DNA of 64,000 bases from Henckelia pumila (taxonomy: Eukaryota; Streptophyta; Magnoliopsida; Lamiales; Gesneriaceae), in the NCBI RefSeq assembly GCF_033568475.1, contig NC_133120.1, positions 87,810,151 to 87,874,150 of the forward strand, read 5' to 3'. The position numbers were made by a program, and so were the translations under genes. The notes beneath the pieces were generated by a model. The model saw nothing but the letters and a program-made list of their open reading frames with translations, was not told the origin of the DNA and did no database searches. Below, piece after piece: positions 1-11,443 of this stretch. The number at the start of each line of letters is the position of its first letter. Position 1 is the first letter of the stretch.

Positions 1-3000
1 TCGGTAGTATCATTTCAACACAAAGAAATCGGATTTTTTTACATCATATCATCATATCATTATCTCAAAATAGACTCAATAGATGTTACAGGAATTATAA
101 TCATCAAGTGGCAACACATCAAGTCAAGTAATACCGAATCAGGTATTAAAGTTCAGAGAATATTCGCAACATCTGGAAAATCAACTCAGATAATCCATCA
201 ATCGAAGAATGGTATAATGCAATCACATATAACCAACTCTCAGAACATCAGTCAATCAATCGATGCCACATTCTGTCGAATAAATCTAAAGTCTGAATCC
301 TAACAATAGATTTTAATCATTCCTGTAATTTCATCATATCTTTATCTTCGTCACAACTATCTAGTCATATCTGTATCACATCTTATACAACGTATTCTAA
401 ACTTCTTATCAGTCTATTCGGACTATCTATTAATCAGAGTATAATATGCTGTATTCATAGATTTCAAAGTATTTAGAGAAGTTGATAATCGGTATCATGT
501 CAGATAAAGTTCATTCTCAAAATTTGATTCATCTGTTCTGACTATTCTTCAATTCAAGAATAACATCTTATACTTTTACATCCAAAAAGTACTCAGAGCC
601 TTCTGATTGTCTGTATTACAATTCACTAGTAAACCTAATGTCTCAATTTGAAACAATAATTCTTGGCTTACTGTGACATCTCACACAATTTTGATCACGG
701 ATAAGTGATTTATTCGTACAGACAAATCATCTTATTCAGTAACTTCAATCAATCTGATCATAACTACCACATGTTTATCTCATCTATACTGCTTCATCAT
801 GGTAGTTTCGCAAAACATTCTTTCAACTCATAATCTCATTTCAATTTGTCACTGAACTCATCTGGTCAATGATTTTCAACTTCATCAGAAATTCTCTATA
901 CATTTAACTTCGAAAACGTACTAATTCTGTTACATTTACTTGCTTTATCTTCTGATAAAACGTGCAATTCTTCAAATTCTGATATCTTTTTTCAAAAATA
1001 TCAGTCACAATTTGATAATCAGTCACAAATGAATTCATCCATTCTGATTTGAGGCTTCAATTCATATCTCAATCTGCATTCTTTACTGAATTCTCATCGC
1101 TTCAGTTTACTTTTTGTGTTTTTTTCATCTTCTGAACAGTTCTGTTTGACTTTCAATCGAAAATCATTCTAATTGGTAATATATTCGTCTGAATATTCAA
1201 ACCAGGATACACAGAAATCTGAAATCAATTCATCGGATGCCTATTTCATTCCTCATTTCTATCTCCAAATACCGACAATTCATATCATCTAACCCAAAAA
1301 TCATGGATCATATTCAAATTCTTCTATCAGTTATGAGCCAACCATCTTAAAATACGCTGAAATATCATCAAAGGATCAATAATTCTCTAAATCAAAAGAA
1401 ATAAATCAAGATTGAGAAAAACTCTCAATCAAGGTCATCCAAAATCAAATCTTCTGGATACCAAACTCTGCAAAGTGAAAACAACTCACTTGCATCACCC
1501 AACTCAGAATGAGTGAATCAACATAGGCTCGAAACAAAAGCAATGTGCCATGAGAGCCAATCAATATTCAATCATTTCAAGAATCATATTTCCAATTGAT
1601 ATAATCGATTCAGCATAATCAAATAAAAGACTCAACTATAACTGATTTTCATATCATCGTTTATTTTATAAACCTCAAAAGCAGCATTCAATTAATCAAT
1701 TCATCCAGTCTCTATAAAATTCCAGTTCATAACTTACACTAAAGTCGAAATCTTACTGGAATATATCTATCATCTCTATTCATCGGCAAATCGATCAATG
1801 CTCATTTAGATCTTGAACATATCTAGTGCATCGAATATACTGATTTCGAAATATTTCTGTAGTCAAACATCATATATCAAACCGAAATCATAGAATCTTA
1901 ATTCGAGATTTGATATCATATCATCATATTCATATGCACATTATGTTCTTGCTGATCCAATTCAATCATTTCTTATCATTGATTTTCTAACAATATGTAA
2001 TAGGTTATTGCATCATCATCTATCATGCAACCTAACAGATATCTCAAATACGAACATAATCATATTCAGTTTCATTTCTTTGAAGCAAAATCATATTCAG
2101 TCTCATTTCATCAATTCAGTAGTTCCATTCTTCAGTTCAATTCACAAAGTCTCTTTTCTGATACAGAGGTGATCAAATAATAAGCGTTCAGCTATCATGT
2201 ATCTCTTGCACCAATAACATAAACAGGTTAAAACAAAATAAATATGTTACCTGCAATTTCGTTTTCAGGTGCAATTTCATTCTGATTCTCTGTATACTTC
2301 TAGAACCGTTCTTCATTCAAATCATCTCAGAATTCGATTTACTTAGGACATCGCCTAATACATCTGCCTGAACTGTGTTTACACCGATCATTAGGATATC
2401 TCCTCCCACAATAAGTGTAATGATCATTAACATACACTACATTCAGAACCAGACTAATCTGTCTCCGTTCGTTAGAATGAAAGAACGACTTCTAGACCAT
2501 TCATCTCATATCTGCTTTAAAATAGAAATTGTAACTAAAGTTGTGATTATCTCACATACTATGGCATGTCTACAATTTCATTCTTTCTGCCTCATCATTC
2601 AACTTCAGTTCTCTTAGCCTTATCTATGTCTTTCATAAAATGTTTCAGTCATCCACATTTATGCAGACATAATCCTCGAATCCAAGCCACCACTAACAAT
2701 TCAAACAATTCAAAGAATTGTAGTAAACTTGAACATCAAATAAGGCATTCTCCAAGATTCAAAATATTCAAAATATTCGACTTCTAATGGGTATATCTTT
2801 CTTTCTAATCATTTCTATCTGTTGTGGCAAAGAATCGTTAATCAAAATCTGTTCTGAGCACTTACCAACAAATAAATATACCTCAAGTCTGTCAGAAGTT
2901 CTTCATCAAAATCTATCAACTGGTTACGTCATTCATCTGTATCTTTCAGGTATCTGAACGATTGATCAAGTTCTTCAAGCCAACTTCTACCTGCAATATC

Positions 3001-3409
3001 ATCTATTCATTCGCTAATATTCTGTTCTGTTCAATCAGAGATACTTCTTTCAGCTGAGCAATAATGTTCTGTTCAGTCTGACCATACCAATCTGTTCAGT
3101 CTGGCCATACTATTCTATCAGTCTGGGGAGCTTACATCACCCAAAGAATACTGTTATCTTCGATTCTGGTGCTTACATCACCCGGAGAAAATCTTATAAC
3201 AAAATCAGTAAGAAATTCAAAAATTTACAAATCAGTAAATCAGACAGTTGAATTTCAACGATAGATCACGCTCACATGCAATTTATCAAATCATCGAATC
3301 ATAAAATTAAGTGATGCATAATCATGAAATACTATAAATGCATGTGACTCAATATACCCCGCTCAGCTTCTATCTCAGTCCAAGAAACTTACGCTCTGAT
3401 ACCACCTGT
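1..3409 (-). mobile_element. Internal region of decayed LTR retrotransposon, non-coding
   Basis: An AT-rich stretch with no long reading frame on either strand. It lies inside the LTR that ends at 3410 and next to a tRNA-Met primer site at 3393-3404, so it is the internal part of a minus-strand LTR retrotransposon that runs off the left edge. No gag, RT or integrase motif could be read. It is either a heavily mutated autonomous element or a large non-autonomous (LARD-like) derivative. The other LTR is outside the window, so completeness and TSD cannot be judged. Confidence 0.6.
3393..3404 (-). other. Primer binding site (initiator tRNA-Met) of the leftmost element
   Basis: The minus strand reads TGGTATCAGAGC, the standard complement of the 3' end of plant initiator tRNA-Met. 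It lies 5 bases inside the LTR end (CCCCACA). This fixes the element's orientation as minus. Confidence 0.85.
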
Positions 3410-5919
3410 TGTGGGGACCTCGGGTTGCTAATCTCATCTTAGGGCAACTAATGATTAATTAAACCAATTATCAAACAATTAAGAATAATAAACCAAGAGA
3501 AGAATTTTTTTTAAAAAAATTCCAAAGCCTCGCTCGATCGGGCAAAATCAGCCGATCGAGCGAGCAATAAAATCATGCTCTCGGGTCTGCACATTTTGGC
3601 CTCGCTCGATCGGTCAAATCTTACCGATCGAGCGAGCAAGAAAATTTAAGTTTTCTGCCAAGAAAAACAGGCCTCGCTCGATCGGTGAACTTCACCCGAT
3701 CGAGCGGGTGCCATTTCCAGAAAACACCAGAAGACATTTTCTGTTGTCAAGCGTGGAACCATGTCAAATATCCTCAATAAAAATCGATCAAAAGCATGTT
3801 AGAATATCTAGGAACATGCATATATACACATAGCCAAGCTCAAGCATCAAATCATATGATTATTACATCAGACGTATAGCTCAAAAAGTATGAAACTACA
3901 AGCTAATCAAATCTTAAACTGAACCAATGCTTATACAATCATTAATGCATCAATTCTACGTATGATATTCCATCGTTGAGCTATACAACATCAAATATAT
4001 TCAATTCTAACATACTCTAAACAAGTACGAGTATTAAAACATTGATCTAAACATCTCAATACTTGCTAACTCAGAGTATATACAAGACTATGGCATTCTA
4101 AACATGTTCGGTAAAAATCTATACCACATGTTATCTTGCTAATCTTAAACCCGAGTCCACACTGGCTAAATCTCGCTCCCGAGCTATCAATGTCATCTCA
4201 GACTAGCTCCTGCCCCATCTGTTGCAATGCACACATACAAAAAAAAAAAAAAAAGCAACAGCCGGATAAACTCCGGTGAGAAATCATCTCAGTATAAGCA
4301 ACATATAGAGAGTTAAATAAATCATAATGACTCTATTCAATCGACTCAACAAATAGAGTAAATAACACTTCAATCAATCGATCAAGAATTGATTCATATA
4401 TCGTCGTTGACATTAAGATTCGTAACCGATTTTGATATGGATATCCATCTATCGAAATCATTCCGGATTCAAAAATAAGTTCATCCTCCATCCTCGGCAT
4501 AGAATCAAGTCATATAATTATCATATCAACTCGAAATAAAAGATCCATACCTGTGATGGATCGACAACACCAAAATCTAATCAAAACAATAAATATGTAT
4601 GTTATTTTGGCGGGATAACTCAAGAATAGTCGTCCTTGAGTTTCAAAGTCCCTGACTCGCGATGTCGTCATTATACCTTCGTATTTCTTTTCTTTTGAAC
4701 GCTTCAAATCTGAAACATAGCATCAAAAAATTCATATCAATCTTTATTCTATTCAATCATTCCAAATTCATTTCAAAATCATCAATCTAACTTCATTCAA
4801 AATCATTTCAAATCTCAACTTCTTCTTATTCGGTACAACTCAGAGTCCTGAGTCGTTAACCTTCAAAAGTAATCTTAAACTGAGAAATAAATTGCTATAT
4901 TGTCAATAACATCTAGACGAATATCTTATCTCAGTTCTAGGCTATCAAAACAGTCGTATAACATCAATCAACAGCGTAGCGACTGAAAATCAATAACCGA
5001 CGAATATCGAACTCAAACTCAACTTCATATCAGCATGTATCTATCAAAACCAGCCAAATACCAGCATAATCAAATGCCACATAAGTTGACATACATGCTG
5101 GAATTCATGATTAAGTTCATTCAACATCAACTCGTCGATTCAAGTTCAATAGCGGAATGAATAAACATGCACGAACACAAAACTAACATCAAGTTCTGAT
5201 CTCTGCTCATAACTGATTTCGAAATCTATCAAACACATCATAATACTTACACGAGATCGAAGCCCGTGTCGCAAGGATTCCAGAACATCTTTCGGAATTG
5301 AAATCGGATCAACGGATCAAAAGTTACGGGGTTTTGAAGAATCAAAATCCAAAGAAAGAAAAAGGCTTCGGCTTCTGCACTCTAAATTCTGAATAAAATC
5401 TGAAGCATACACGTTGACATGCTGATAATTCGAATTAAAATCAGATATGTTCAATAAATATTGCAATTTAGTCCCTAAGACTTCAAATGGCAATTCAGTC
5501 CTCAGCCCTCTTTTTTAATTCAATTTCAATCCTAAATAATTTAAAAATATTAGAATTTAATTCAAAACTCTAAATATTCCCAAATTAAATAATCCTGGCT
5601 TTTTGCACTTTAGCCCTTCAAACTTCGATATTTTCAAATCAGTCCCTGATCGGTTGAATCGTAAAAATTAATCTTCTTTAATTCTCGAAACATGGAATTT
5701 AATCTCAAATTCAATAAATATTCTATTTGAATATTTATTCTTTTAATTTAAGAATATCCGGAATTTAATTCTCAAAACTCGTAAATTCTCAAATTAAATA
5801 TTTTCGGCTCGGAAATTAAATCTATAATTTCTTTCGCTTCTCAAATCAATATTAACCCATAATATGGAATTTAATTCTCAAATCCCATAATTAATAATTT
5901 AATATTTTTGGGTCTTACA
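3410..5919 (-). repeat. Long terminal repeat (5' LTR) of the minus-strand element
   Basis: On the minus strand the repeat begins TGTAAGACCC and ends GGTCCCCACA, with correct TG...CA termini, for about 2.5 kb. The same termini bound a 0.47 kb related LTR at 43956-44424. An A-run near 4240 and three GC-rich hairpins at 3529-3706 lie inside. The reading frame at 4510-4707 is not considered real. Confidence 0.75.
3529..3706. repeat. Three hairpins at an exact 72-bp period inside the LTR
   Basis: Inverted repeats with arms CTCGCTCGATCGG/CCGATCGAGCGAG occupy 3529-3564 (13-bp stem), 3601-3636 (14-bp stem) and 3675-3706 (11-bp stem, extended by a GGTGAA/TTCACC inner arm). The first two start 72 bases apart, and the third unit (CTCGCT at 3673) follows after another 72. 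The block stands out as GC-rich in an AT-rich LTR and lies near the LTR's 3' end in its own orientation. Confidence 0.85.
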
Positions 5920-5932
5920 GAATATTTCTAGT

Positions 5933-5977
5933 TATTAATCGCCCGATAAGATTAGATTAGCACTCGAGATCCCCACA
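5933..5977 (+). repeat. LTR-end relic in the opposite orientation
   Basis: Read on the minus strand, this stretch begins TGTGGGGATCTCGAGTGC and closely matches the LTR end at 3410, which reads TGTGGGGACCTCGGGTTGC on the plus strand. It is therefore the 3' end of a related LTR in plus orientation, abutting the start of the minus-strand LTR at 5919. Downstream, GGTGGCAT resembles the GGTGGTAT before the primer site of the left element. Confidence 0.55.
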
Positions 5978-6198
5978 GGTGGCATTTGGACTTTCTATTG
6001 CATTTAACTTGAAACTTGAAACTTTTGATTGTAATTTTTCCCTTACTTTTCCAACTTTCATGCAAGTGCTTGGTAATATATTGTACATGAAAGCTTAACA
6101 TGATGTGATTCTTAAAATTTGTATAATTTATAGGAATTTTCTAATTCAGAAGTGATTTTTGCCATGCTTTTGATTATTTTTTTCCTTTTTGAGGTGTT
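5978..6198. other. Single-copy-looking flank left of the nested stack
   Basis: AT-rich, intron-like sequence with no reading frame. It ends in a strong polypyrimidine run (T7CCT5GAG) immediately before the TAT element. The matching right flank starts at 38400. It could be an intron of a host gene; see the finding on the insertion site. Confidence 0.35.
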
Positions 6199-6817
6199 TG
6201 TTACCCCGAGAAAATATTTCAACCCGAGCCCGTTTATAATAGGTCTACCCGATATGGCCCAACAAGTCAAGGTCTAGCCCAGTTTGGGCTATGCTGGACT
6301 TTGACCTAGGCTGGTCATTATGGGGCCGACCTAGGATGTTTCTAATGGGCCGCAAGTATTTTTTTCGAGTTCAAGTAGGACTATGATATATATGAGATAA
6401 GCCTGGATTTTTTCAAATATTCACGAGATAAAGATAAGCTTACAAAGGGACCAATGGATGAAGAGTCCTAGTCCAGGACATGTTATAATTCGACTAGGTA
6501 ATTTACTAGTTTTTCCCTATAAATACAGGTATTGTTATGGTTGTGTTCATTCATTACTCACTATTCATTATTCATCAACACTTACTCTCACTTTTACATT
6601 CACACTCATATCTCTCAGTTTTCTCATTAATCATACCCTCTGTCTTCAAGACACTGACTTAGGCATCGGAGGGGTCACGCCGAAAACACTTTCGGTGCCC
6701 CTTGACCTAGTTGTTGCTTGTGCAGAGTTCATTGGTGCCCGACCCGACCTGTTTCATAAAGGATTTGAAGGATCCATTCTACCAAACCAAACCCGAGATA
6801 AAAAATCGACATCATCA
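6199..6817 (+). repeat. 5' LTR of the TAT-like element
   Basis: Starts TGTTACCCCGAG and ends GACATCATCA, directly before the primer site. It contains the likely promoter: a TATAAATA box near 6518 inside a CCCTATAAATACAGG context, followed by a short CA/TC-rich stretch as expected for a transcript start. The frame at 6458-6856 is not considered coding. Confidence 0.88.
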
Positions 6818-6819
6818 AT

Positions 6820-6836
6820 TGGCGCCGTATGTGGGA
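6820..6836 (+). other. Primer binding site TGGCGCCG-type of the TAT-like element
   Basis: TGGCGCCGTATGTGGGA begins 2 bases after the 5' LTR. TGGCGCCG-type primer sites are used by TAT/Athila-lineage elements. This supports plus orientation. Confidence 0.75.
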
Positions 6837-6936
6837 ATCGACGTCTATTCCCTTGAGTAAATTCTCTACAGTTGAAAGACATTACTACAGTTGAAAAAAA
6901 AACCAATCCTTTTGAACGAGCACCGTCCTTACCCCA

Positions 6937-8390
6937 TGTTGAATCCGATATTTTGGTGATAACAAACAACAACTCATTGTATAGGAATGTGCTGCCAACC
7001 ATTGTATTTCAGGAATCTACTACAACTTCTACCGGAAGCTTGTCAACCGCCTTTGCTCTCGACCGGCTGAAGTCACAAGCCTATCGACTGGCTATCAAAA
7101 CCAGCAGAGGATAAATCTATCTACCGAAAGCTTGTCAACCGCCTTTGCTCTCGACCGGCTGAAGTCACAAGCCTATCGACTGACTATCAAAACCAGCAGA
7201 GGATAAATCTATCTACCGGAAGCTTGTCAACCGCCTTTGTCTCTCGACCAGTTGAAGTCACAAGCTTATCGACTGGTTATTCAAACCAGCAGAGGACAAA
7301 TATCTCTACAGGTAGAATGCCAACTGCCTATCAGGATATCTCAAGACAAGTACCTGTGACAAGATGTTCTTTGCAAGATCTTTTATTAAAAGCAGAACCG
7401 GCGTGTCAGAAGATATGTTGACTCCTGCAATCGAGACAACAGGTTGCACCAAAATGGCAAAAACACAGAATGACTACAGATAAAGCATTCGACCGTTTAT
7501 TCCAGTTTTGGACCCTGGAAGTTGTCTGCAGTGTACGATCTTCATGCAGAATCATCAATGCATTTATGAGCATTAAATGTGCATTCAATGCAGCATCAGA
7601 ACGTTCAAAATAAAGACGTTGATGATTGACCTATATAAAGGGAAGATTGCTCAAGAAGTGAAACAACAACAACAACAACAACAACAACAAAAAAGAAAAG
7701 GGTAGACAACAAAGAGAGACAAGCAATTCAGAAAAATCTCAATCAACTCAATCACTTGAATAATATCAGAAGTCCTCATCTGATATACTTGAGCACACTT
7801 ACAAGATCATTCATTTGCTGCTCAAATAAACCCTCGCCTACAGTTCACATATCTGATCGTCAAGGATCATCCTAGGGTTTTCAAGCCTCTCGACCGCTCT
7901 GCAGTTTGAGAAGCTCAACTCAACTATACTCATTGTTGAAGAGAATTGAAGCTACTCTGAAAGCTTCCACCAGTCTGATAAGAACTGAGAATCTTATCTG
8001 TGTAAATCTAGGAGTTTCGGATTAGGCATTGGATAAGTCCTAAGTCTGAAGTGGGTGTATTACAAGACGTTGTAATAACCAAAGTCTTCTAGTGAATTCC
8101 TTCCTAAGTGGAAGAAGGGGAGACGTAGAAGGATTAAGCCTTCGAACTTCCATAAATCGTGCCTTAGTCTTTACTGCTATTTATCTTACATTCTGCTCAT
8201 ACATTGCATTATAAACTTTGCATCACTAAAACCTCTGAACTATTTCCGCACTATTTAAGTTGTTCAAACCGTTTTAGAAGTTGAGAAAACAGATTAAGTG
8301 AACTAAACCTCACTTGATCATTTTGAAGAAGAAGAAGAAAAGTTTCAGAGTGTATTCACCCCCCCTCTACCCTCTGAACCGATCCCAACA
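6937..8390 (+). repeat. 5' LTR of the Sirevirus-type element
   Basis: Begins TGTTGAATCC and ends GATCCCAACA. Inside are three tandem 92-bp units (about 7031-7306) rich in TCGACCGG, a likely TATA box (CTATATAAAG near 7631) and a (CAA)n run at about 7659-7690 just downstream of it. The small frames at 6872-7421 are not considered genes. Confidence 0.92.
7031..7306 (+). repeat. Three tandem 92-bp repeats in the LTR
   Basis: Units start at 7031, 7123 and 7215 with ACCGRAAGCTTGTCAACC. Each contains TCGACC(G/A)G and a CTATCGACTGG-like word. The same triplet is present in the 3' LTR from about 17076. It lies upstream of the LTR TATA box, where enhancers are expected. Confidence 0.85.
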
Positions 8391-8392
8391 AG

Positions 8393-8404
8393 TGGTATCA
8401 GAGC
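8393..8404 (+). other. Primer binding site (initiator tRNA-Met), Sirevirus-type element
   Basis: TGGTATCAGAGC starts 2 bases after the 5' LTR, complementary to the 3' end of initiator tRNA-Met. Confidence 0.95.
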
Positions 8405-8443
8405 GGGTTCCTTTCTCAACTGCTGATCTGAAGTTTTAAAATC

Positions 8444-10456
8444 ATGACTTCTTTCAACAGAATTCCTATGTTTTCTAAAGAAGAGTATGATGATTGGAAA
8501 ATTCGCATGCAGGCACATCTTGCAGCACAGGATGATGACATGCTATATGTCATAACAGACGGTCCTATCAAAATTATGAAGGTCAACCCAGCTCTAGCCG
8601 ATGGTGCAGGACAAATGATTGAGAAACCAAGAGCTGAGTGGACCACTGAGGACAAAAAGAAGGCCAATCTTGACAATGTGGCCCGGGACATCCTATACAA
8701 AACACTGGATAAGAATATGTTCAGCAAAATCAAGTCATGTTCCACAGCAAAGGAGATTTGGGAGAAGCTCACTCAGCTATGTGAAGGGAATGACCAGACA
8801 AAGGAAAACAAGCTCACTTTGGCCATTCAAAAATATGACAACGCCAAAATGAAGCCAGGGGAAACCTTGGCTGAATTTGATGAACGGTTCAGTAGTATCA
8901 TCTGTGATCTTATTGCTTTAGGTAAAACTTATACTAACCGTGAAATTGCTGTGAAGGTTATGAGAGCTTTACCCAAAGAATGGGAGATCAAGACAGTGGC
9001 CATGAGAGAGTCAAAAGACTTAAGCAAGTTTGAACTGCATGATCTCTTTGCAGATCTCAAAGCCTACGAGTTCGAGCTCAACATGAGAACAGAAGATGAA
9101 CCATCTACTTCTCAACCAACCAAGGCCTTAACCTCAACCGTGATATGTCCACCGGTTGAGGAAGCTCCAAAGAGATCAGCTGAGCAAATCAGCAATGAAG
9201 CCATGACACTCTTTGTCAAGAAATTTGGTAGATTTATGCGTAAAAACAATTCTAAATTTAAAAATTATCATAAATCGGACCATACAAAGGATGGTCCTAC
9301 TTGTTTTAACTGTGGCAAGTCAGGCCACTTCATTGCAGACTGCACCAAGCCTAAGAACAATGATCAGAAGCAATTCTCCGAAAGAAGAAGGGGTAAGGAG
9401 GATAAAAGGACGTTTAGAAAAGGAAGAGACCAAAGGGTTCTAGTAGCAGACGAAAGCAAAAGCAAGTGGGCTGAGTCTGACTCTGACAACTCCAATACCG
9501 GAAGCTCTTCAAATGACAGCGATGATGAAAAAGTGGAATGCCTTATGGCCGACATCGAAGAAGAAGCTGAGGAGGTATTTGACTTTGGCTCACCTGAATT
9601 TACTCACAGTGATTTAGTTACTGCTTTACACGAAATGGCTAATGAATACAAAGCATTATCCAAGGAGTTCGAGGAAGTAAAGGCAGAAAGAGCTGACCTA
9701 AAAGATAAGTCAAGCAAATCAAGCTGCATGCAGCAAAAAGAGCTTGATGGTCTTAAGGTCAAGCTAAGTCTGCTGGCTACTGAGAACGACACCTTGAAAA
9801 GAGTATTCCAAGCTACCTTGATTGAGAATAAAAAACTACTTGAAACCATTAAGGCTTGGAATAAATCTTCTGTAACCATTGACAAGATTCAAGAAATCCA
9901 AAGACCGGTACATGATAAAACCGGTCTAGGGTTTGGAACAAATGAACAGTCTATGGAATCCTGTATTCAGTCAAGCCTGGACAAAGGCAATCTTAACAAA
10001 ATAAGATTTGTCAGGTCCAGCACGATATATGAACACGATAAGTGCAGCTTTGACAAAAATCAGAAAGTATCTAACGAACGAAGCTCTAAGCATAGAGGGC
10101 TGGGATATGTGGATCCCCAGACCTCTAATCAAAGAGGAACTTGGATCAAACCAAAACCTAATGAAAGAAGAAAGGGAAACCAATCTAATTTCAAAAGGCC
10201 ATGGAATGAGTCTAACTACTCTAAGAAAAGATGGTCAAAGGAGAAGCCTTACCAGTACTTTAATTGCAGGCCAGTTCAAAAGAGGTACAGGCTAACTGAT
10301 GAAAATCAAAAAGGCAAGCAGCACACAGCAACCTCACAAGCACACACATTTACTGCCTATCGACCGCACAGATTTCTGGACACACACACGGGCAAACCTG
10401 TAAGGGTGTTCCAGGTGTGGGTCCCGAAAGGGCTAATCCGACCTGGACCCTACTAG
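8444..10456 (+). CDS. Gag polyprotein of the Sirevirus-type element
   Basis: A 670-codon frame starts at the first ATG after the primer site. The N-terminal two fifths are the copia Gag (UBN2-like) region: DDWKIRMQAHL near residue 17, then an alpha-helical stretch with LAEFDERF. A CCHC zinc knuckle, CFNCGKSGHFIADC, sits at residues 287-300. Next come an acidic Ser/Asp patch and a coiled coil (EFEEVKAERADLKDK), then a basic tail. The long C-terminal extension with coiled coil is typical of Sireviruses. Gag forms the particle and binds the RNA. The frame closes with TAG at 10454-10456. Pol continues in the same frame, so this is either a natural readthrough stop or a point mutation. Confidence 0.9.
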   Translation: MTSFNRIPMFSKEEYDDWKIRMQAHLAAQDDDMLYVITDGPIKIMKVNPALADGAGQMIEKPRAEWTTEDKKKANLDNVARDILYKTLDKNMFSKIKSCSTAKEIWEKLTQLCEGNDQTKENKLTLAIQKYDNAKMKPGETLAEFDERFSSIICDLIALGKTYTNREIAVKVMRALPKEWEIKTVAMRESKDLSKFELHDLFADLKAYEFELNMRTEDEPSTSQPTKALTSTVICPPVEEAPKRSAEQISNEAMTLFVKKFGRFMRKNNSKFKNYHKSDHTKDGPTCFNCGKSGHFIADCTKPKNNDQKQFSERRRGKEDKRTFRKGRDQRVLVADESKSKWAESDSDNSNTGSSSNDSDDEKVECLMADIEEEAEEVFDFGSPEFTHSDLVTALHEMANEYKALSKEFEEVKAERADLKDKSSKSSCMQQKELDGLKVKLSLLATENDTLKRVFQATLIENKKLLETIKAWNKSSVTIDKIQEIQRPVHDKTGLGFGTNEQSMESCIQSSLDKGNLNKIRFVRSSTIYEHDKCSFDKNQKVSNERSSKHRGLGYVDPQTSNQRGTWIKPKPNERRKGNQSNFKRPWNESNYSKKRWSKEKPYQYFNCRPVQKRYRLTDENQKGKQHTATSQAHTFTAYRPHRFLDTHTGKPVRVFQVWVPKGLIRPGPY

Positions 10457-11443
10457 ATATGGGTACCAAAAGTTCTTCACTCTTTGCAGGTACTAAAAGT
10501 CCAAACGGGCGAGAAAACCACTTCTATCAAGGACACTACCTGGTATTTAGATAGCGGTTGCTCACGACACATGACAGGGAATCCAGAACTTCTAACAGAA
10601 GTGGTGTTGTGCAAAGGACCAAAGATCAGCTTTGGAGACAACTCCAAAGGTAAAACCGTGGGTAAGGGTAAGATTATCCATGGTAACATCATTATTAAAG
10701 ATGTGTTACTTGTTGACAAACTATGCTATAATTTGATAAGTATTAGTCAACTATGTGACAATGATCATTCGGTCGAGTTTCACAAACACACTTGCCACAT
10801 AAAAAATGACAAAGGTGAGACTCTTATGACCGGTGTACGAGACCTAAACACCTACAAGGTAAACTGGTCTTGCTCACATATTTCTTCACCTACTTGTCTT
10901 ACTGCTCATCATGATAAACATTGGTTGTGGCATAAGCGGTTAAATCATCTAAATTTTAAGTCCATTTTTAACTTGAGGAAGCATGATTTGGTTTCTGGTC
11001 TGCCCGAAGGAGATTTTATAAAAGACAAAGTTTGTCCTGCTTGTCAACTAGGAAAGCAGGTGAGAGCAATCTTTAAAAATAAAGGGTGTATGTCTTCTTC
11101 CAAATGTTTAGACTTACTTCACATGGACCTATTTGGTCCTATACCAGTAAGAAGCATAGGGGGAATGAGATATGCTCTTGTTGTTATTGATGACTTTTCT
11201 CGATTTACTTGGGTCATCTTTCTCTCTTCAAAAGATCAAACTGCACCTCACCTGATTAAGCTTTTTAAACGCTTGCAAAATGAACAATCTACTGTGATAG
11301 ATAGAATCAGGAGTGATAGAGGGACTGAATTTTTAAACACCACTCTTATGACTTATCTAGATGATCAGGGAATCAAGCATGAGTTGTCAGCTGCTAGATC
11401 CCCACAGCAAAATGGGTGGCTGAAAGAAGGAACCGTACTTTAA
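10457..11443 (+). pseudogene. Pol part 1: protease and integrase (5' part), ends in a frameshift
   Basis: Open in the gag frame after the TAG at 10454. The copia protease is marked by WYLDSGCSRHMTG near 10535. The GAG-pre-integrase zinc binding region follows (HWLWHKRLNHL, then CPACQLGK). The integrase core shows the first Asp in MDLFGP, the second in IRSDRGTEF, and RSPQQNG before the expected third acidic residue. At about 11412-11417 a run that should keep the frame is one G short, and reading ends at 11443 with WLKEGTVL. The protein as it stands lacks the end of integrase and all of RT. Confidence 0.85.

Noticed and set aside
2375..2787. Small plus-strand frames in the leftmost element
   Set aside because: No motif, no codon bias, and antisense to the element; expected by chance in this sequence.
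6872..7421. Small frames at the 5' LTR, copied at 16797-17466
   Set aside because: Identical frames occur in both LTRs and follow the 92-bp repeat; no protein similarity.
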